25,682 nt of DNA from an uncultured Christensenellaceae bacterium. GTDB taxonomy: Bacteria > Bacillota > Clostridia > Christensenellales > MGBC116941. The stretch lies in NCBI GenBank assembly GCA_910585035.1, contig CAJUEF010000021.1:2730-28411 (forward strand), in the 5' to 3' direction. Below are positions 1-8,257 of this stretch, in pieces. The position numbers and the translations under genes are program-made. Every line of letters begins with the position of its first letter. Within the stretch, counting starts at the first letter, position 1. The notes under the pieces were generated by a model, which was not told where the DNA came from, searched no databases, and saw only the letters and a program-made list of their open reading frames with translations.

Positions 1-2
1 AT

Positions 3-623
3 CCAATATATTATGATACATATTCACTAATCATAAATGAAGAGCTTATAAGTGAAACTGACGAGGATATTCCTACACTAATGGATTTAGATTATATAAT
101 GAATACTCTTATTAAACTGCAGTATAAAGAGGATACTTTGCCTTTAGGTTTTACAGGCTATGGAGCGGCGGCAAATCTTTTAGACGCAGTGGGAAGCGGA
201 GATTATGACATTCCTTACAATGAAGCAAAGCTTAACGATTTTGAAAAGGGCAAGGTTGCAGTTCTTGTATGCAGCAGCCTTGAACTGGAAAAGTATACGG
301 GGGAGCTGCCTTCTTATTCGGTTTTTCAGTTTAGCGGCTTTACGGACAGAGTCAGGTATTTAAGCGTATATTGCGGCAAGGAAGATAAGAACAGGCTGCA
401 ATGCAGCAAAGAAATAGCGGCTATGCTTATGGGGGATAAATTACAAAAACAAATAGGAGAATATGCTTTTTCACCGTTGCATGGTTATTCAGCCGTTAAA
501 AGTGAAAAAGTGGTTCGTCCTTTAAAAGTATTTTACAATCAAATCAATAAAGAAACCGTGATTAATGCTTTGACAAACGATAAAATGGAGCTTTTAAAAC
601 AGATTCAGGAAACGGCGCTTTAA
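3..623 (+). CDS. C-terminal part of a probable extracellular solute-binding protein (5' end outside window)
   Basis: The reading frame is open from the first bases of the window, so the gene starts upstream and only about 206 C-terminal residues are visible. An ATG at 81 is internal and has no convincing ribosome binding site. The visible part has features of the C-terminal lobe of ABC-transporter solute-binding proteins: a 'FEKGKVAVLVCSS' segment like the stretch where such proteins place a conserved Gly-Lys-Ala, and near the end 'EIAAMLMGDKLQKQIGEYAFSPL', which resembles the helix and turn preceding the final lobe in family 1 binding proteins. If correct, the full protein would be a lipoprotein outside the membrane delivering a ligand to an ABC permease. 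No permease is visible here and the ligand cannot be guessed. A divergent protein with the same fold but another role remains possible. Confidence 0.5.
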   Translation, partial: PIYYDTYSLIINEELISETDEDIPTLMDLDYIMNTLIKLQYKEDTLPLGFTGYGAAANLLDAVGSGDYDIPYNEAKLNDFEKGKVAVLVCSSLELEKYTGELPSYSVFQFSGFTDRVRYLSVYCGKEDKNRLQCSKEIAAMLMGDKLQKQIGEYAFSPLHGYSAVKSEKVVRPLKVFYNQINKETVINALTNDKMELLKQIQETAL

Positions 624-731
624 ATATAATTTGATATAAAAACAGTTAAATATTTTATAAAGTGATTTTTAAAGACCTTTCTACTTATTGTTTTTTTGTT
701 TGTCCGTATGGAAAAAAATATAAAAATAGGT

Positions 732-745
732 TACAATATTATAAT
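732..745 (+). promoter_or_regulatory. Weak candidate promoter for the murB-dnaE run
   Basis: The gap 624-820 contains no gene. A TACAAT (732-737) overlaps a downstream TATAAT (740-745), either of which could be a -10 element, about 75-90 bases before the murB start. No good -35 hexamer lies at 16-18 bases; the nearest TTG-type hexamer is TTGTCC at 700-705, which is too far upstream. I see no clear intrinsic terminator for the preceding gene. Confidence 0.3.
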
Positions 746-820
746 AACATAATTTAAGGAAAACTAAGTGCTTTAGGATATATTCTTTCGCTGTGAAAAC
801 GGCGGATGACTAGGAGAGTT

Positions 821-1708
821 ATGAATAAAATAGATATATTTAAAAGTGAATACAATTTTAATAACTGCGAGTATGACAAGGAAGTAAAAACTTCTATGGG
901 GGTTGGCGGAAAAGTTCTTGCTTTGTGTTGCCCGGAAAATGAATATCAGGTGATTGACTGTATAAAAGCCGCAGAAAAGGCGGAACTTCCTGTTTATGTG
1001 TGCGGAAATTTAAGCAATACAATAATAAAAGACGGGGGCTACTGCGGCGTTATACTGCGTATGTCAGACAATTACAGTGGTTATAAAGAGGATAATGGAA
1101 GATTTATTGTTAAAAGCGGAACTTCTATGATAAAGCTGGCAAAGGAGCTGACAGAAAAAGGATATGGAGGCCTTGAGTTTGCAGGTGGAATTCCCGGCAC
1201 TGTAGGAGGCGGAATTCGCATGAATGCAGGCGCCTATGGCGGGCAGCTCAGTGATGTGGTAAAAGGCGTTACCTATTATGATGGTGAAAAGCTTGTTACT
1301 ATTGATAAGGCAGGCTTTGGATATAGAAAAAGCATTTTTGCAGATATGGACAAGGCTGTTATTTTAGAAGCTGTGTTTGAGCTTGAAGGCGGAAGCGGAA
1401 GCATGGAAAAGCTAAAGGAGTTTAACAGAAAAAGAGCGGAAAAGCAGCCGCTGGATAAACCTAATTGCGGAAGCGTGTTTAAACGCCCTAAGGATGGGTT
1501 TGCCGCAAAGATCATTGAGGAATGCGGTCTTAAGGGAACAAAAGTTGGCGGCGCTGCTGTTTCGGAAAAACACAGCGGTTTTATCGTGAACGATAATCAG
1601 GCAAGCGCCAAGGATGTGCTTACTCTTATGGAGCAGGTAAAGACGAAGGTTAACAGACAAACCGGTATTTTGTTAGAGAATGAATGGGTAATAATAGGTG
1701 AGGACTAA
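821..1708 (+). CDS. murB: UDP-N-acetylenolpyruvoylglucosamine reductase (MurB)
   Basis: MurB is an FAD-dependent cytoplasmic enzyme that uses NADPH to reduce UDP-GlcNAc-enolpyruvate to UDP-N-acetylmuramate, the second committed step of peptidoglycan synthesis. The 295-residue protein has the FAD-binding core ('VCGNLSNTIIKDGG', 'GLEFAGGIPGTVGGGIRMNAGAYGG'), the substrate-binding 'GYRKSIF', the segment 'KPNCGSVFKRP' holding the catalytic Ser, and the C-terminal Glu region 'TGILLENEWVIIG'. Length and motifs fit the short type II enzymes of Gram-positive bacteria. I place the start at ATG 821 because AGGAG at 812-816 is well spaced for it; the in-frame ATG at 806 would put the Shine-Dalgarno inside the gene. 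The stop overlaps the next start (TAATG), so translation is probably coupled. Confidence 0.95.
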   Translation: MNKIDIFKSEYNFNNCEYDKEVKTSMGVGGKVLALCCPENEYQVIDCIKAAEKAELPVYVCGNLSNTIIKDGGYCGVILRMSDNYSGYKEDNGRFIVKSGTSMIKLAKELTEKGYGGLEFAGGIPGTVGGGIRMNAGAYGGQLSDVVKGVTYYDGEKLVTIDKAGFGYRKSIFADMDKAVILEAVFELEGGSGSMEKLKEFNRKRAEKQPLDKPNCGSVFKRPKDGFAAKIIEECGLKGTKVGGAAVSEKHSGFIVNDNQASAKDVLTLMEQVKTKVNRQTGILLENEWVIIGED

Positions 1709-2442
1709 TGGAGAATTACAGCATTTATGCCGACTATCACACCCATACCGTTTACAGCGACGGGGTGAATACCATTGCTGAAAATGTGGAGCAGGCTATA
1801 CTTAGAGGTTTAAAAGAAATAGCCATTTCCGACCATGGAATGGGGCATAAGCATCATGGAATAAAAAGAGAGCTGCTTTTAGAAATAAGGGAAGAGATAG
1901 ACGGGCTAAATGAAAGGTATAAAGGAATAATTAAGGTATTTCTCGGAGTGGAAGCAAATATTATTTCTCTTGATGGAGATATTGACGTTACTGATGAAGA
2001 CAGGGAATATTTTGATATTGTTATGATGGGCTTTCACAGATACGTTAAATATAATAAAGACGGCAGTTATAAGCATTTTATGATAAGCTCGAATTTTAAG
2101 AAAAAAGATCCTTATGTTATTGAAAAAACGACAGATGCATTTATCAAGGCAATACACAAAAATAAAATTGATATTATAACCCACCCCGGCGACCCCCGCC
2201 CCGTTAATATTGAAAGGCTTGCAACTGAGTGTGTGAGAACGGGTACAAGCCTTGAGATAAATTGCAAGCATATGAACTTAGATGTTATAACCATTGAGGA
2301 GCTTGCAAAAAAGGGTACTACCTTTGTGGTGGGAACCGACGCCCATAAAAAAGATGACGTTGGTAATTTTGAACGGGCATACAGGCTATTGGATGAAGCA
2401 AATATACCTATGACAAGCGTTTTAAATGCAGAGTGGAAATAA
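1708..2442 (+). CDS. PHP-domain metal-dependent phosphoesterase
   Basis: This 244-residue protein is a stand-alone PHP (polymerase and histidinol phosphatase) domain. Metal-ligand motifs are visible in order: H-T-H at residues 11-13, D42-H43 in 'ISDHG', E82 in 'GVEAN', a His in 'DIITHPGDPRP', and the final D-x-H in 'VVGTDAHKKDD'. All look intact, so a trinuclear metal site and phosphoester hydrolysis are expected. The substrate is unknown: relatives include YcdX-type phosphatases, histidinol phosphatase and nucleotide phosphoesterases. There is no membrane segment or signal peptide. The gene overlaps the murB stop and is followed 16 bases later by rapZ, a placement seen in many clostridia; what links it to cell-wall synthesis or carbon control is not known to me. 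Confidence 0.85.
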   Translation: MENYSIYADYHTHTVYSDGVNTIAENVEQAILRGLKEIAISDHGMGHKHHGIKRELLLEIREEIDGLNERYKGIIKVFLGVEANIISLDGDIDVTDEDREYFDIVMMGFHRYVKYNKDGSYKHFMISSNFKKKDPYVIEKTTDAFIKAIHKNKIDIITHPGDPRPVNIERLATECVRTGTSLEINCKHMNLDVITIEELAKKGTTFVVGTDAHKKDDVGNFERAYRLLDEANIPMTSVLNAEWK

Positions 2443-2458
2443 AAAGGAGGGACCCATA

Positions 2459-3322
2459 TTGAATTTTGTAATAGTGACAGGCCTTTCGGGAGCAGGGAAA
2501 ACCCAGGCGCTTCGCAGAATGGAGGATATTGGATTTTTTTGTGTGGACAACCTTCCAATGTCCATGCTGGAGGCATTTATGCAAATGTGTCATGACGATG
2601 AAAGCATAGAAAGAGCTGCTGTGGTAATTGATTCCCGTGCGGGAGAAAAGCTAAAAAACGCATATAAAATGATAAACGATTTTCGAGAAAAAGGATATGA
2701 GTTTGAAATTTTATTTTTGGACGCTCAAGACGCCAGCCTTGTAAGAAGATTTAAAGCTACCCACAGGCTGCATCCCATTAAAGGCTGCACTCTTGTGGAC
2801 GGTATTGCAAGAGAGCGCAAAATGCTTGACCAGCTAAAGGAGCTTGCGGGCCATGTAATAGATACTACCAGTTTAAGCAGCAATGCCCTTAATAAAATTA
2901 TTGACCAGATGTATGGCGGACATGCTTTTAAAGACGAACAAATGCTGATATTTGTAAATACTTTTGGTTTTAAGAGAGGTATTCCTCTTGATGCGGATTT
3001 GGTGTTTGACGTTCGGTTTTTGCCTAATCCATATTGGGTGGACGAGCTAAAAGCATTTTCAGGACAGAGCGAACAAATACAAAAATATATAATGGAATTT
3101 AATGAAGCTGAAGCTTTTTTGCAAAAGCTTTATGAAATGGTTGTGTTTCTTGTTCCTCTCAATAAAAACAGCGGGAAGGACCAGCTTAAAATTGCTATTG
3201 GCTGTACCGGTGGTATGCACAGAAGCGTGGCTATTGCAGAGCTTTTAAACCAGCGACTTATTAAGGAAGGATACCGTGTGATACTTTCGCATAGGGATAT
3301 GAAGAAGGATGGAACAGCATAA
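2459..3322 (+). CDS. rapZ: RapZ/YvcJ family nucleotide-binding regulator
   Basis: The 287-residue protein starts with a Walker A P-loop (GLSGAGKT, residues 8-15) and ends with the family signature 'IGCTGGMHRSVAIAE', so it belongs to the RapZ/YvcJ GTP/ATP-binding family. In E. coli RapZ is an RNA-binding adaptor controlling the GlmZ sRNA and glucosamine-6-phosphate synthase; the Bacillus homologue YvcJ binds and hydrolyses nucleotides and has less defined roles, so the clostridial function is inferred only in general terms. The start is taken as TTG 2459 because AAGGAGGG lies just upstream at 2444-2451; an ATG at 2426 would start within the previous gene and add eleven unlikely residues. It overlaps whiA by 14 bases, suggesting translational coupling. 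Confidence 0.92.
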   Translation: MNFVIVTGLSGAGKTQALRRMEDIGFFCVDNLPMSMLEAFMQMCHDDESIERAAVVIDSRAGEKLKNAYKMINDFREKGYEFEILFLDAQDASLVRRFKATHRLHPIKGCTLVDGIARERKMLDQLKELAGHVIDTTSLSSNALNKIIDQMYGGHAFKDEQMLIFVNTFGFKRGIPLDADLVFDVRFLPNPYWVDELKAFSGQSEQIQKYIMEFNEAEAFLQKLYEMVVFLVPLNKNSGKDQLKIAIGCTGGMHRSVAIAELLNQRLIKEGYRVILSHRDMKKDGTA

Positions 3323-4250
3323 GCTTAGTTTTTCATGGACAGTTAAGTCTGAGCTTATGCAAAAACAGCTTGCAGATAAGAAAGATATTTTATCCGAGCT
3401 TATGGTTTTTATAAGGGTGTGCGGAAGTCTTTCCATTGGAAGCGGTATTGTGTTTGAGGTGGACAGGCCTTCTTATGCAAAGCGTCTTTATTCTCATATT
3501 AAAGCGGTTTACGGCATAAGCCCCAAGATACATTTAAAAAGGTTTAACAGGCTGGGAAAAACATATAAATATTTTATAAGAATATCAGATAAACACGTGT
3601 GCAACGCCATACTTAAAGACACCATGTATATGAATAATTCAGGAGAGCTGGTTATAATTCACGGTATAAAAAAATCCTGGCGCAGATCTTCCAGAGAAAG
3701 GCAGAATATTTTAAGAGCGGCATTCTTGCTTTGCGGTTCTGTTTCCAGCCCTGAAAAGAATTATCATATGGAAATGGTGTTTGCAGACGGAGTTTTAGCG
3801 AATGATATAGCAAAAACCATTGAGGAAACAGGTCTTGGTGCAAAGGTGATAAACAGGAAAAATTCTGCTGTGGTTTATTTAAAAGGCGCTGAAGAGATTG
3901 TGGATTTTCTTACATTTATAGGAGCTTCAGGCTCTATACTTGATTTTTATAACATAAAGATAATTAAGGAGATGCGTAATAACGTCAACAGAGTTGTAAA
4001 TTGTGAAACCGCCAATATCGGAAAAACTGTTAATGCGGCTTCCAGGCAGCTGGAAAGCATAAATACAATTAAAGAACAAAAGGGGCTTTTAAGTTTGCCG
4101 GCAGATTTATATGAAGCGGCATCCCTAAGGCTGGCAAATCCGGATATGCCCCTCAAAGATTTGGCAAAGATGTGCGATCCTGTGATTTCCAAATCAGGTC
4201 TTAACCATAGATTTAAAAGGATTGATAAAATTGCCGGTGAGCTAAAATAG
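3309..4250 (+). CDS. whiA: DNA-binding protein WhiA
   Basis: WhiA is a conserved Gram-positive DNA-binding protein with an N-terminal LAGLIDADG-like domain and a C-terminal helix-turn-helix. It is required for sporulation in Streptomyces and influences division and chromosome segregation in Bacillus. Here the N-terminus 'LSFSWTVKSEL' matches the family opening (usually 'SFSxxVKxEL'), the middle has 'GSGSILDFYNIKIIKEMRNN' like the family's strongly conserved core, and the C-terminus 'PVISKSGLNHRFKRIDKIA' is the recognition-helix signature. The length, 313 residues, is normal. The ATG at 3309 lies inside the rapZ coding end and gives about five extra residues before the conserved opening. No better start is visible. 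Confidence 0.93.
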   Translation: MEQHKLSFSWTVKSELMQKQLADKKDILSELMVFIRVCGSLSIGSGIVFEVDRPSYAKRLYSHIKAVYGISPKIHLKRFNRLGKTYKYFIRISDKHVCNAILKDTMYMNNSGELVIIHGIKKSWRRSSRERQNILRAAFLLCGSVSSPEKNYHMEMVFADGVLANDIAKTIEETGLGAKVINRKNSAVVYLKGAEEIVDFLTFIGASGSILDFYNIKIIKEMRNNVNRVVNCETANIGKTVNAASRQLESINTIKEQKGLLSLPADLYEAASLRLANPDMPLKDLAKMCDPVISKSGLNHRFKRIDKIAGELK

Positions 4251-4266
4251 CGTAAGGGGGAATAAT

Positions 4267-4527
4267 ATGGTTACAAAGCAGTTAAGTGTTAGGGGAAACC
4301 TGCTTCGTTCGGCAAAAGCGGGAAATTTTGTTGATGTGGTATCCGGCTTTAACAGTTCTATTTATTTTGAGCAGGAAAACAAGCGGATTAACGCCAAGAG
4401 CATAATTGGAGTTTTATCCATGAATTTAAACGATGGCGATGAAATAAGAGTACTTGCAGACGGCAGTGATGAGGAGCAGGCCATTGAAGCAGTGAACAGT
4501 TACATAGAAAAAGGAATTGAGGAATAA
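4267..4527 (+). CDS. HPr-fold protein lacking the catalytic His (Crh-like)
   Basis: This 86-residue protein has the HPr fold of the sugar phosphotransferase system. The regulatory serine motif is intact ('NAKSIIGVLS', Ser45, equivalent to HPr Ser46), so phosphorylation by HPr kinase is plausible. The catalytic site is not: where HPr has 'GLHARPAA', this protein reads 'LLRSAKAG', putting Arg14 at the His15 position. It therefore cannot carry phosphate from enzyme I to sugars. That pattern matches Bacillus Crh, where His15 is Gln and the protein acts only in carbon catabolite signalling, and Crh also sits in a yvcJ-yvcK-whiA-crh cluster. The function here is inferred by that analogy. A purine-rich ribosome binding site (AAGGGGGAAT) precedes it, and dnaE follows after three bases. 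Confidence 0.85.
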   Translation: MVTKQLSVRGNLLRSAKAGNFVDVVSGFNSSIYFEQENKRINAKSIIGVLSMNLNDGDEIRVLADGSDEEQAIEAVNSYIEKGIEE

Positions 4528-4530
4528 AAA

Positions 4531-7500
4531 ATGAGTTTTGTGCATTTGCACGTTCATACGGAATATTCGCTGTTGGACGGAGCGGCAAGGGTTAAAGACC
4601 TGGTGGCAAAATGTAAAGAGCTTGGTATGGATAGCCTAGCTATTACAGATCATGGCGCCATGTACGGCGTTATAGATTTTTACAAGGAGTGTAAATCCCA
4701 GGGGATAAAGCCTATAATCGGCTGTGAATTTTATATAACGGAGGATCTTCACTTAAAAGAGAGGGGGAAGACAGCTCATCTTATACTTCTTGCAAAGAAT
4801 AATGAGGGCTATAAAAATCTGCTGCGTCTTTGTTCAATAGGATTTTTAGACGGGTTTTACTATAAACCAAGGATAGATTATGATGTGCTTTCCCGATATA
4901 GTGAAGGTATTGTATGCCTTTCTGCATGTCTTGCCGGGGATTTGCCTCAGATGGTTTTTAAAGAGGATTATGACGGAGCCAAAAGCTATATTCAAAAAAT
5001 GAAGGATATTTTTGGAGAAGATTTTTACATTGAGCTTCAGGATCACGGCATACCAAGAGAAAAAACAGTTTACTCCCGGCTTATTAAGATTGCTGAGGAA
5101 ACGTCAACTCCAATGGCTGTAACCAACGATGTTCATTATGTAAATATGGAAGATGCTTATGCCCAGGATATACTTCTCTGTATTCAAACCAACGCTTTTG
5201 TAGACGATGAAAACCGCATGCGAATGGATTCAGACCAGATGTATTTAAAATCGGAAGAGGAAATGTCAGAGCTTTTTCCTCATGTGCCTGAGGCCATGAG
5301 CAATACTGTGAAGATAGCGGACAAATGCAATGTGGAAATTGATTTTGAAACCATGCATTTACCCTCATATCCTGTGCCGGATGGAGAGCAGCCTTTTGAA
5401 TATTTGTGCAAACAGGCAAAATTGGGTATGGAAAGGCTTAAGCTTGCCGGCAATGAACAATATGAAAAAAGGCTGGAATACGAACTGGGCGTTATTAAGG
5501 ATATGGGCTTTGTTGACTATTTCTTAATAGTTTGGGATTACGTTCGTTTTGCAAAAGTAAACGGCATTGTTGTAGGTCCCGGAAGGGGAAGCGCAGCAGG
5601 TTCTTTATGCGCATATGTGCTGGATATAACCACTGTTGACCCAATAAAATTCAACCTGATATTTGAGCGTTTTTTAAATCCTGAGCGTATAAGCATGCCG
5701 GATATAGATATTGATTTTTGTACGGAAAGGCGTCAGGAAGTAATTGATTACGTTATTGAAAAATACGGAGCGGACAGGGTTTCTCAGATTATAACCTTTA
5801 ATACTATGGCTGCAAAGGCGTGTATTAAAGGTGTGGCAAGGGTAATGCACTATCCTTTTGCTGAGGCTAACAAGTTGTCTAAGATGATACCTAATGATTT
5901 ACACATGACAATTCAAAAGGCCCTGGATATTAATAAGGAACTAAAAGCGCTTTACGATACCAGCGAAGAAATTAAAAACATAATTGACCTGAGCTTGAAG
6001 CTCGAGGGCTTGCCAAGCCACGCCGGCACTCATGCTGCAGGGGTGGTTATAAGCAAAAACCCTCTTACGGATTTTATCCCTTTGCAGAAAAACGACGATG
6101 TTGTTACAACTCAGTTTCCAATGGGAGATGTGGAACAGCTTGGTCTTTTAAAAATGGATTTTTTAGGTCTGCGCAACTTAAATGTTATACAAAACACAGT
6201 GGAAATTATTCGCAGAAGCAGAGGAATAGAAATAGACATAGATTCTATTCCATATGATGACAGTGAAGTATATGCCATGATATCAAAGGGAGATACAGAC
6301 GGAGTGTTCCAGCTTGAGAGCAGAGGGATGCAAAGTTTTATGATGGAGCTTCAGCCCGACTCCTTTGAGGATATTATAGCGGGAATTTCCCTTTTCCGTC
6401 CCGGTCCTATGGACCAGATACCGACTTACGTTAAATGTAAATCCCATCCTGAAATGGTGAGATACATTCATCCAAAGCTGGAACCGATTTTAAATATGAC
6501 CTATGGCTGTATGGTATATCAGGAGCAGGTAATGCAGATTGTGCGTGACCTGGCAGGGTATTCCATGGGCAGGTCTGATTTGGTGCGCCGTGCTATGGCG
6601 AAGAAGAAACAGTCTGTTATGGATAAAGAGCGCAAGGTGTTTATATACGGAGATGAAAATGAAGGGATTTCCGGCGCAATTAACAGCGGAGTGGATGAAA
6701 CAAGCGCAAAAAAAATATTTGACCAGATGATTGATTTTGCCCAGTATGCCTTTAACCGTTCCCATGCGGCGGCTTATGGAATTATCGCTTATCAGACTGC
6801 TTATTTAAAATGCCATTATCCTGCTGAGCTTTTTGCGGCTACCATAAACAGCTATAAAGGCGATAATGACAAGGTGGCAAAATATGTTGCTTGCTGTAAG
6901 CAGCTTAATATTAAGGTTGTAAGGCCGGACATAAATGTGAGCCGCTCGGAATTTACAACGGCGGATAACAGCATTGTTTTCGGTCTGCTTGCCATAAAAA
7001 ATGTTGGCGGCGCTGCTTCAGCTTCTGTAGTGGAGGAGCGGGAAAAAAGAGGAGAATTTAAAGGCTTTTATGACTTTTGTAAACGCTGTCACCGGCTGGT
7101 AAATAAGCGCATGGTGGAAAGCATGATATATGCCGGCTGTTTTGACAGCTTTAAAAATACAAGAAGTTCACTTTTAAAATGCTATGAAACCCTTTTAAAC
7201 CAAGTTTCGGGAAGCGGTCAGGCAGAGGGGCAAATAAGTCTTTTTGACCTTGGAGGGCAGGGTCTTGAATTTGAAATACCAACGGTTCCCGAAATGGACG
7301 AAAGCGTTTTGCTTGCTGAAGAAAAGGAGCGTACAGGTATATATTTAAGCGGTCATCCGTTACATGAATATGAGGACGTTTTAAAAAGGATGAAAACCAG
7401 TGTTATACAAATTCACGAGGGTGAGATAAAGGATGAAGAAACTGTTGTTATCGGTGGAATGATAATAGATAAGCGAAACCTTACAACAAAGAATAATAGC

Positions 7501-7911
7501 ATTATGGCGTTTTTGGAGCTTGAGGATTTAACGGGAAGCATAAGTGTTGTGGTGTTCCCAAAGCTGCTTTCCAAATATTCACCTCTAACAACTGTCGGAA
7601 GCTTTGTTGAGGTTACAGGCAGAGTGAGCGTGGAAACGGTGACAGGCAGAAACGGAGAAGAAAGTGAAAAGTATTCCATTGTTCTTGAGGGGATGAAAGA
7701 GCTGAGAAAGGGCAGGACGCTGCAAATTAAAATGGAAGGAATAAACCAGGATTTTATAAGCTCTATTGGAAACGGTATAGATACTATTGAGTTATATGTG
7801 CATGAGGACGGAGTTTGGAAAAAAAGCATACGAAGCGATGCACTGGTAAATGAAGATATAAAGGCCAGGGCGGCAGAGCTTTTTGGAGAGCAGAATATAA
7901 GAGTGGTTTAA
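4531..7911 (+). CDS. dnaE: DNA polymerase III alpha subunit (DnaE)
   Basis: The 1126-residue protein is a DnaE-type replicative polymerase, which in Gram-positive bacteria works beside PolC, probably extending RNA primers. Visible domains in order: an N-terminal PHP domain (HLHVH at 5-9, D40-H41, E66, D200-x-H202) whose metal ligands look intact, unlike the degenerate E. coli domain; the palm with the catalytic acidic motif 'MPDIDIDF' (D391, D393, with D395); the finger region including 'FRPGPMDQIP'; the beta-clamp-facing and helix-hairpin-helix region; and a C-terminal OB fold from about 972 to 1040 ('VVIGGMI' to 'VVVFPKLL'). The internal stretch 'QISLFD' near 900 resembles a beta-clamp-binding motif. 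GAGGAAT upstream of ATG 4531 serves as ribosome binding site. It is the last large gene of the murB run. Confidence 0.97.
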   Translation: MSFVHLHVHTEYSLLDGAARVKDLVAKCKELGMDSLAITDHGAMYGVIDFYKECKSQGIKPIIGCEFYITEDLHLKERGKTAHLILLAKNNEGYKNLLRLCSIGFLDGFYYKPRIDYDVLSRYSEGIVCLSACLAGDLPQMVFKEDYDGAKSYIQKMKDIFGEDFYIELQDHGIPREKTVYSRLIKIAEETSTPMAVTNDVHYVNMEDAYAQDILLCIQTNAFVDDENRMRMDSDQMYLKSEEEMSELFPHVPEAMSNTVKIADKCNVEIDFETMHLPSYPVPDGEQPFEYLCKQAKLGMERLKLAGNEQYEKRLEYELGVIKDMGFVDYFLIVWDYVRFAKVNGIVVGPGRGSAAGSLCAYVLDITTVDPIKFNLIFERFLNPERISMPDIDIDFCTERRQEVIDYVIEKYGADRVSQIITFNTMAAKACIKGVARVMHYPFAEANKLSKMIPNDLHMTIQKALDINKELKALYDTSEEIKNIIDLSLKLEGLPSHAGTHAAGVVISKNPLTDFIPLQKNDDVVTTQFPMGDVEQLGLLKMDFLGLRNLNVIQNTVEIIRRSRGIEIDIDSIPYDDSEVYAMISKGDTDGVFQLESRGMQSFMMELQPDSFEDIIAGISLFRPGPMDQIPTYVKCKSHPEMVRYIHPKLEPILNMTYGCMVYQEQVMQIVRDLAGYSMGRSDLVRRAMAKKKQSVMDKERKVFIYGDENEGISGAINSGVDETSAKKIFDQMIDFAQYAFNRSHAAAYGIIAYQTAYLKCHYPAELFAATINSYKGDNDKVAKYVACCKQLNIKVVRPDINVSRSEFTTADNSIVFGLLAIKNVGGAASASVVEEREKRGEFKGFYDFCKRCHRLVNKRMVESMIYAGCFDSFKNTRSSLLKCYETLLNQVSGSGQAEGQISLFDLGGQGLEFEIPTVPEMDESVLLAEEKERTGIYLSGHPLHEYEDVLKRMKTSVIQIHEGEIKDEETVVIGGMIIDKRNLTTKNNSIMAFLELEDLTGSISVVVFPKLLSKYSPLTTVGSFVEVTGRVSVETVTGRNGEESEKYSIVLEGMKELRKGRTLQIKMEGINQDFISSIGNGIDTIELYVHEDGVWKKSIRSDALVNEDIKARAAELFGEQNIRVV

Positions 7912-7930
7912 TTATCGTTATATACGGTAA
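7912..7930 (+). other. Small hairpin between dnaE and mtrB
   Basis: Directly after the dnaE stop, TTATCGT (7912-7918) can pair with ACGGTAA (7924-7930) over a TATAT loop, including one G-U pair. No run of T follows; the mtrB ribosome binding site AAGGAGG follows instead. It is not a typical terminator and may only mark the gene border or affect mRNA processing. Confidence 0.35.
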
Positions 7931-7950
7931 TATTTAAGGAGGAAACATAT

Positions 7951-8175
7951 ATGGAAATTTCAACAGGAATGGCAAACATGGTTATGATAAAGGCCCTTGA
8001 AGATAACGTTAAAATAATAGGAATGACAAGAGGAGCGCAAACCAAGCTGCATCATACTGAGAATTTGCAGAAGAATGAAGTTATGATTGCCAGCTTTACT
8101 GAGAATACTTCTGCAATAAAAATTGTGGGCAAGGCTCAAATAATTACTGAAATTGGTGAAGTGACTACCGAATAG
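7951..8175 (+). CDS. mtrB: TRAP family protein (MtrB-like) with altered RNA-contact residues
   Basis: The 74-residue protein aligns along its length with Bacillus trp RNA-binding attenuation protein, an 11-subunit ring that binds tryptophan and then wraps RNA carrying repeated GAG/UAG triplets to shut off trp genes. Shared blocks are 'MIKALEDNVKIIGMTRG', 'TKLHHTE' and 'FTENTSAIKI'. Residues at tryptophan-pocket positions are kept: T26, G28, T31, T50, T53 and S54 (B. subtilis 25, 27, 30, 49, 52, 53). Of the RNA-contact triad K37/K56/R58, only K57 remains; the others read N38 and V59. So tryptophan binding is likely, but binding of classic triplet RNA is doubtful. It follows dnaE by 39 bases with AAGGAGG before ATG 7951. 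No trp or folate genes are in the window. Confidence 0.88.
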   Translation: MEISTGMANMVMIKALEDNVKIIGMTRGAQTKLHHTENLQKNEVMIASFTENTSAIKIVGKAQIITEIGEVTTE

Positions 8176-8228
8176 CTTTGTTTTTTTAAAATTATGAACA
8201 AATTATTAATGTTTTTTGAAAAAATTTA

Positions 8229-8257
8229 TTGTACTTTTTATAAAACAACATTATAAT
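8229..8257 (+). promoter_or_regulatory. Sigma-A-type promoter of the antiporter operon
   Basis: TTGTAC (8229-8234) and TATAAT (8252-8257) are separated by exactly 17 bases, a good housekeeping promoter. Transcription would begin near 8264, giving a leader of roughly 185 bases before the first small gene at 8450. This lies in the 274-base gap after mtrB, so the antiporter operon is probably transcribed separately from the dnaE run. Confidence 0.65.

Noticed and set aside
2112..2576. 154-codon open frame on the minus strand across the PHP and rapZ genes
   Set aside because: It lies opposite two well-supported genes, shows no recognisable family and has no ribosome binding site; it is a shadow of the coding strand.
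7413..7829. 138-codon minus-strand frame inside dnaE
   Set aside because: It is antisense to the OB-fold part of dnaE, with Ser/Pro-rich composition typical of reverse reading. No independent support.
8176..8228. Possible intrinsic terminator after mtrB
   Set aside because: There are T runs (8182-8188 and 8212-8217) but no GC-containing stem before them; the only pairings are between A and T runs. Not supported.
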